A stretch of 36,033 bases of DNA. It comes from Anaerolineae bacterium. GTDB lineage: Bacteria; Chloroflexota; Anaerolineae; Anaerolineales; E44-bin32. The stretch spans positions 1 to 36,033 of the forward strand of contig DUET01000081.1 of the NCBI GenBank assembly GCA_011192015.1. The letters are read 5' to 3'. The first letter of the stretch is position 1; each line of letters begins with the position of its first letter. The notes beneath the pieces were generated by a model, which saw nothing but the letters and a program-made list of their open reading frames with translations, was not told the origin of the DNA and ran no database searches. The translations under genes were made by a program, and so were the position numbers. Below, in pieces: positions 32,703 through 36,033 of this stretch.

Positions 32703-33145
32703 GCCTCACCCCCGATATAGAGAATGTCATCCTCGACGAAAACTGGAATTGCGTCCAATGCTCGTGGAGCAGGACCGGAGATAACTCCACCATCCGTTGG
32801 CTCGAAGAAGGCATCATGGCAGGGACACTCGATCTGCCCGCTCTCCGGATTCCACTTGACAATGCAGGCGAAATGCGTGCAAACCGCTGAGTAAGCCCGG
32901 ATGCCTTCGGATGTGTTGATGACGATGGCGGGGTAACGACCAAAGGCAACGGCTGTCCCTTCGCCGACGGCCAGCGAATCCACAGGGCCCACCGCAACAG
33001 GGTTGCTGGGAACATCCTCAAGTTTGGCGGGCCAGAAATACGCCAAGATGGGTCCTATGAGGGCCGCAAGCCCGGTTGTGGCCAGCAGACCCTTGAAGAG
33101 CTTCAGAAAATCCCGCCGGGAGGTTGGTGGTTTCTTCTCGGACAT
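32699..33145 (-). CDS. Rieske iron-sulfur protein of a b6/bc-type complex
   Basis: A 148-residue membrane-anchored Rieske protein that takes electrons from quinol at the outer face of the membrane. It has a twin-arginine signal SRRDFLK (residues 9-15), one anchor helix, and the full cluster site: Cys 89, His 91, Cys 107 and His 110 as ligands, with Cys 94 and Cys 109 for the disulfide (CTHFAC and CPCHDAFF). The ATG at 33145 has GGAG upstream. It follows subunit IV by 53 nt and overlaps the NarI-HdrD gene by 4 nt. Confidence 0.94.
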   Translation of the reverse strand: MSEKKPPTSRRDFLKLFKGLLATTGLAALIGPILAYFWPAKLEDVPSNPVAVGPVDSLAVGEGTAVAFGRYPAIVINTSEGIRAYSAVCTHFACIVKWNPESGQIECPCHDAFFEPTDGGVISGPAPRALDAIPVFVEDDILYIGGEA

Positions 33146-33198
33146 GCGCTACTCCATGCAGATCCAGTGGGTCGGTGATGGCGCTGAAAGGGAGAAGA

Positions 33199-33594
33199 TC
33201 AGCTAGTTTCGCCCATCACCGTGAGTGCGATAACGACTGCCATGAGCACGATCACCATGACAATGCGAATCGTGCGTGAACGCCGAGAATCGGCTCGACG
33301 ATCCAGGAAGGGCCAGAACATGAGAACGAACACCCCGATCACGGGCAGGACCGCACCGAGTGTCTTGGGAACATACTTGAGGAGCTCATACAGGAAAAGG
33401 AAGTACCACTCGGGCTTGACGTGAGCAGGAGTAGTCATCGGATCGGCCGGAGGCCCCAAGCCAACCGGAATGAATGTGCCCAGAATGCCGATCAGGAAGA
33501 CCAATCCGAGCAGGCCAATTACGGCCTTGGCTTCTGTCCAGACATGATCGGGATAGAAGGGTATGGTCTCGCTTTCATTGTGTGCTTCGGTCAT
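33199..33594 (-). CDS. Cytochrome b6f-type subunit IV (cytochrome b C-terminal part)
   Basis: A 131-residue protein equal to the C-terminal half of cytochrome b. It has three helices and the quinol-oxidation-site motif PEWY at about residues 60-63 (HVKPEWYFLFLYELLKY), preceded by the GPPADPMTTPAH loop. There is no haem-c motif here, unlike the QcrC of Bacillus, because the haem-c site is on the cytochrome b6 protein instead. The ATG at 33594 lies 25 nt after the b6 stop, with an AGGATGAG-type ribosome binding site. A split cytochrome b is typical of b6f and Firmicutes/Chloroflexota b6c complexes. Confidence 0.92.
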   Translation of the reverse strand: MTEAHNESETIPFYPDHVWTEAKAVIGLLGLVFLIGILGTFIPVGLGPPADPMTTPAHVKPEWYFLFLYELLKYVPKTLGAVLPVIGVFVLMFWPFLDRRADSRRSRTIRIVMVIVLMAVVIALTVMGETS

Positions 33595-33619
33595 CGCAAC
33601 TCATCCTTCACTATCTTGC

Positions 33620-34624
33620 TTATAGCGGTCTGGCAATGCCCTGCCGTCGGACCATCAGGAAGTGCATTCCGAGGAAGATCACGATCAGAACCGGCAAGGC
33701 AAGCACATGCAAGGCGAAGAAGCGGCTGAGGGCAACATCCCCCACTTCCCAGCCTCCCCGCAGGAGAATCATCGCCAGATCGCCGATGATGGGAATACCT
33801 CCAACGATTTCCGATCCAACCGTCGTGGCCCAGAACGAACGTTGATCCCAGGCCAGAAGATAACCCGTGAAGCCGAACACCAGGGTCAGCAATCCCAGGG
33901 TGACGCCGCTGATCCAGTTCAGTTCTCGCGGCGGCTTGAAAGCCCCGGTGATGAACACGCGCAACATATGCGCTACGGCCATGATGATCATGCCGTTGGC
34001 GCACCAGTGATGGATGCTGCGAATGGCGGAGCCGAAGAGCACCTCGTTTTCGATGAACTGGATGCTGGCATAGGCCTCTTGCACGCTGGGCTTGTAATAG
34101 AAAGCGAGCATGATGCCTGTGATGCCCTGGATGACGAACAGGGCGAAGGTTATACCTCCCAGGCAGTACCACCAGCGTGTTGCAAACTTGGGGACGGGTT
34201 TGGCGAGAAACTTGCGCAGGGGTTCAACGATCTGGTAGCGTTCGTCCACCCAATCCGCGACCCGCGCCCAGATCGGTTTCCAGGGTTTGCGGGTTAGAAC
34301 GGCACTTCCTGTGCGATAAGCGCCATACACAAAGGCCAGCCCAGCCGTTCCGAACAGGATCCATCGCAGAAGGGGTGCGAAGAGACTCTCGATGGAGCCG
34401 GATAGGTGGCAGTGCTGACAAGTGTCCGTCTCGGCCGGCGGTGGAGCCTCGTTGGGAAACGGGGCAAGCATCACGTCAGCGGATTCGATCGAAGCAGTCT
34501 CCAATGCCTGCGCGGTCGCGGAATGATTCAGAGCCCATAGGGTAAGACCCGCGATCAACAGCAGCATGGATACGAGCAGAACGGGAATGTAACGTCTTGG
34601 GTTCGTCACTGGCGGCGACTCCAT
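33620..34624 (-). CDS. Cytochrome b6 with N-terminal membrane anchor and a CxxCH haem-c site
   Basis: A 334-residue cytochrome b6. Residues 150-334 contain four helices with bis-His pairs His 205/His 306 and His 219/His 321, spaced 14 and 15 residues within the helices as in b6. Cys 154 in WYCLGG lies 51 residues before His 205, exactly like the Cys of chloroplast b6 that holds haem ci. The N-terminal 110 residues are an addition: a helix at about 12-32, a linker, one haem-c site CQHCH (Cys 69, 72, His 73), and a second helix. The start is ATG 34624 with AGGA upstream; the frame opens to 34675, but that stretch is the inverted repeat. It is the first gene of the five-gene electron-transfer operon. 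Confidence 0.92.
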   Translation of the reverse strand: MESPPVTNPRRYIPVLLVSMLLLIAGLTLWALNHSATAQALETASIESADVMLAPFPNEAPPPAETDTCQHCHLSGSIESLFAPLLRWILFGTAGLAFVYGAYRTGSAVLTRKPWKPIWARVADWVDERYQIVEPLRKFLAKPVPKFATRWWYCLGGITFALFVIQGITGIMLAFYYKPSVQEAYASIQFIENEVLFGSAIRSIHHWCANGMIIMAVAHMLRVFITGAFKPPRELNWISGVTLGLLTLVFGFTGYLLAWDQRSFWATTVGSEIVGGIPIIGDLAMILLRGGWEVGDVALSRFFALHVLALPVLIVIFLGMHFLMVRRQGIARPL

Positions 34625-34646
34625 ACACTTTCCTAGACGCTTTTGG

Positions 34647-34685
34647 CCTAGGTCATTCTTATGGTAAGGAACCATTTGACCTAGG
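34647..34685 (-). promoter_or_regulatory. Nested inverted repeat upstream of the cytochrome b6 operon
   Basis: CCTAGGTCA (34647-34655) and TGACCTAGG (34677-34685) are a perfect 9-bp inverted repeat. Inside it ATGGT (34661-34665) and ACCAT (34671-34675) form a second, with a 5-nt loop. As RNA this is a two-part stem-loop ending 22 nt before the cytochrome b6 ATG; as DNA it is a paired operator with CCTAGG cores. A third CTAGG half lies at the ribosome binding site (34632-34636). Confidence 0.6.
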
Positions 34686-34814
34686 CATGATGAGTGGCTT
34701 CAGGCAAAGCATACGAATCGTGCCCCATACCAGCTAGTGTGTTGTTTCATAAAAACCTTGGAGAAACGTCACCGCAGCGATTCCCGAAAATCGTAACCGG
34801 AGAGGACATTCGTC

Positions 34815-34837
34815 CGTATTCGGTGAGGCCGAATGCG
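34815..34837. repeat. Hairpin upstream of dnaK
   Basis: CGTATTCGG (34815-34823) can pair with CCGAATGCG (34829-34837), nine pairs including one G-T wobble, around a 5-nt loop. It lies about 155 nt before the dnaK ATG. Role unknown. Confidence 0.45.
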
Positions 34838-34847
34838 TGAATTCTTG

Positions 34848-34861
34848 CTTTGAAATCAAAG
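34848..34861. repeat. Dyad upstream of dnaK
   Basis: CTTTGA-AA-TCAAAG is a perfect 6+2+6 dyad, better suited to a DNA operator than to an RNA hairpin. It is 129 nt before the dnaK start and may serve either divergent unit. Confidence 0.35.
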
Positions 34862-34990
34862 GCAGAAGGTGAAATTTATGATCCTGAACGGAAAGGAAAC
34901 TTATCTGCCGGTGCGGCGTGTTAATACTTTTCTTGTGCACATCTCCTACCATTTAACCGTAATCTATCGCAGCAACAAGAGGTGAGAGTA

Positions 34991-36033
34991 ATGTCGAAAA
35001 TCATCGGAATCGATTTGGGCACCACGAATAGTGCGGTTGCCGTCATGGAGGGCGGGGAGCCCACTGTGATTCCGACTGCAGAGGGTGGGCGACTGTGTCC
35101 ATCGGTCGTGGCGTTCAGCAAGAACGGCGAGCGGATGGTGGGCCAGACAGCCAAGCGCCAAGCCGTGGTCAACTCGGAGAATACGGTTTATTCGATCAAG
35201 CGCTTCATCGGCAGACGCTTCGATGAAGTCGAGACCGAGCGCTCCATGGTTCCCTTCGAGACCATTCCAGGACCGAGCGATGATGTGCGTGTGAAGATCC
35301 CGGTGACGGGCAAGGAATACGCGCCTCAAGAGATCTCGGCCATGATCCTGGCGAAGTTGAAAACGGATGCCGAAGCCTATTTGGGTGAACCGGTGACGAA
35401 AGCTGTGATCACCGTGCCGGCGTACTTCAACGACATGCAACGTCAGGCGACGAAGGATGCGGGCAAGATCGCGGGGCTGGAAGTGATGCGCATCATCAAC
35501 GAGCCCACAGCCGCAGCCTTGGCATATGGTCTGGACAAGAAGGCTAATGAGACCATCCTGGTGTTCGATCTGGGTGGCGGAACGTTCGACGTGAGTCTGC
35601 TGGATGTCGGTGAGGGTGTGATCGAGGTCAAAGCCACCAACGGCGACACACACTTGGGTGGTGATGACTGGGATCAACGCATCGTCAACTGGGTTGCCGA
35701 CGAGTACAAGAAGGAACAGGGCATTGATCTGCGAGAGGATCGCCAGGCTCTGCAGCGCTTGCGCGAGGCGGCCGAGAAGGCCAAGATCGAACTTTCGACC
35801 ATCACTGAAACCGAGATCAATCTTCCCTTCATCACGGCGGATGCCTCCGGCCCCAAACACCTGACCATGAAGCTGACCCGGGCCACGTTCGAGCAATTGA
35901 CCGAAGGTCTCGTGGATCGCATCCGGGGGCCGTTCAATGCCGTGCTCAAGGATGCCGGCATGAAGACCGCCGAGGTCGACGAGGTCGTTCTTGTGGGTGG
36001 CGCCACGCGCATGCCCATGGTTCAGAATCTCGT
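34991..36033 (+). CDS. dnaK: Chaperone DnaK (Hsp70), 3' part outside the window
   Basis: The ATP-dependent Hsp70 chaperone. The first 347 codons, nearly the whole nucleotide-binding domain, are present; the gene runs off the right edge. Seen: [15 protein letters not shown] at the N-terminus (phosphate 1), [19 protein letters not shown] near 137, [12 protein letters not shown] near 167, [17 protein letters not shown] near 190 (phosphate 2), and [11 protein letters not shown] at the end (adenosine motif). The ATG at 34991 follows GAGGTGAG. grpE and dnaJ are not upstream, so they would be downstream or elsewhere. No CIRCE site was found. Confidence 0.97.
   Translation, partial: MSKIIGIDLGTTNSAVAVMEGGEPTVIPTAEGGRLCPSVVAFSKNGERMVGQTAKRQAVVNSENTVYSIKRFIGRRFDEVETERSMVPFETIPGPSDDVRVKIPVTGKEYAPQEISAMILAKLKTDAEAYLGEPVTKAVITVPAYFNDMQRQATKDAGKIAGLEVMRIINEPTAAALAYGLDKKANETILVFDLGGGTFDVSLLDVGEGVIEVKATNGDTHLGGDDWDQRIVNWVADEYKKEQGIDLREDRQALQRLREAAEKAKIELSTITETEINLPFITADASGPKHLTMKLTRATFEQLTEGLVDRIRGPFNAVLKDAGMKTAEVDEVVLVGGATRMPMVQNL

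Larger units (their letters stand above)
34625..34990. other. Divergent intergenic region between the cytochrome b6 operon and dnaK
   Basis: These 366 bases must hold promoters for both directions but no consensus pair could be placed. They contain the nested inverted repeat at 34647-34685, a strong hairpin at 34815-34837 and a dyad at 34848-34861. No CIRCE element (TTAGCACTC-N9-GAGTGCTAA) is present before dnaK, and no convincing sigma-32 promoter. No small gene was seen. Confidence 0.5.

Noticed and set aside
34925-34960. Sigma-32-like CTTG...CCATTT promoter before dnaK
   Set aside because: The spacing between the two parts is too short and the -10 part matches poorly.
34964-35896. 310-codon minus-strand frame
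   Set aside because: Antisense to dnaK; reverse-frame open stretches over dnaK are common.
1-36033. CRISPR array, tRNA or rRNA genes, insertion sequences
   Set aside because: No regularly spaced repeats, tRNA-type T-loops, rRNA segments, transposase or terminal inverted repeats were found on reading either strand.

Overview
The window looks like a chromosomal segment of about 59% G+C from an anaerobic or facultative Chloroflexota bacterium, probably of the Anaerolineae type. This is an inference from gene style: a lipoprotein with two Gmad2-type repeats, short LuxR-type regulators, a cytochrome b6/Rieske operon tied to Hdr-like iron-sulfur proteins, and an FdrA/DUF1116/DUF2877 cluster. No rRNA, tRNA, CRISPR array, insertion sequence or prophage was seen. 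Most starts carry a clear GGAGG-type ribosome binding site, and TTG and GTG starts are common.

Layout. (1) 1-3283, minus strand: a pantothenate/CoA operon panB-panE-panC-coaX, with its own extended -10 promoter and a structured leader. (2) 3341-5264: an AI-2E-family membrane transporter and a small regulator (RHH-like plus LuxR-type helix-turn-helix) driven by a perfect consensus sigma-70 promoter whose spacer holds a 14-bp palindrome. (3) 5342-8765, plus strand: a Gmad2 lipoprotein, a Hal2/CysQ-type phosphatase and a GT-C glycosyltransferase. (4) 8914-11712: a Ca2+-type P-ATPase.

(5) 12209-23089, plus strand: the most unusual part. Ten consecutive genes encode FdrA, an unrecognised GNAT-like protein, a thiolase-like protein lacking the nucleophilic cysteine, a DUF35 zinc-ribbon/OB protein, DUF1116, a cyclase-family metal hydrolase, the three subunits of a xanthine-dehydrogenase-type molybdenum hydroxylase, and DUF2877. 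FdrA, DUF1116 and DUF2877 correspond to AllF, AllG and AllH of E. coli, the oxamate transcarbamylase components. No carbamate kinase is present, and two normally conserved cysteines (FdrA and thiolase) are replaced. I infer a catabolic route for a heterocyclic or amide-containing compound: hydroxylation, ring or amide opening, carbamoyl or acyl transfer, then CoA-ester C-C chemistry. The substrate cannot be read from sequence.

(6) 23129-29570: an alpha/beta hydrolase and a nitrilase-family amidohydrolase (minus), an MFS transporter, an uncharacterised membrane protein and MntP (plus), then an SDR oxidoreductase and a DUF1684 protein (minus). (7) 29771-34624, minus strand: an electron-transfer operon of cytochrome b6 (fused to a membrane anchor with one CxxCH haem-c site), subunit IV, Rieske protein, a NarI-HdrD fusion and an FrhB-like iron-sulfur protein, preceded by a nested inverted repeat. 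(8) 34991 to the right edge: dnaK, divergent from (7).
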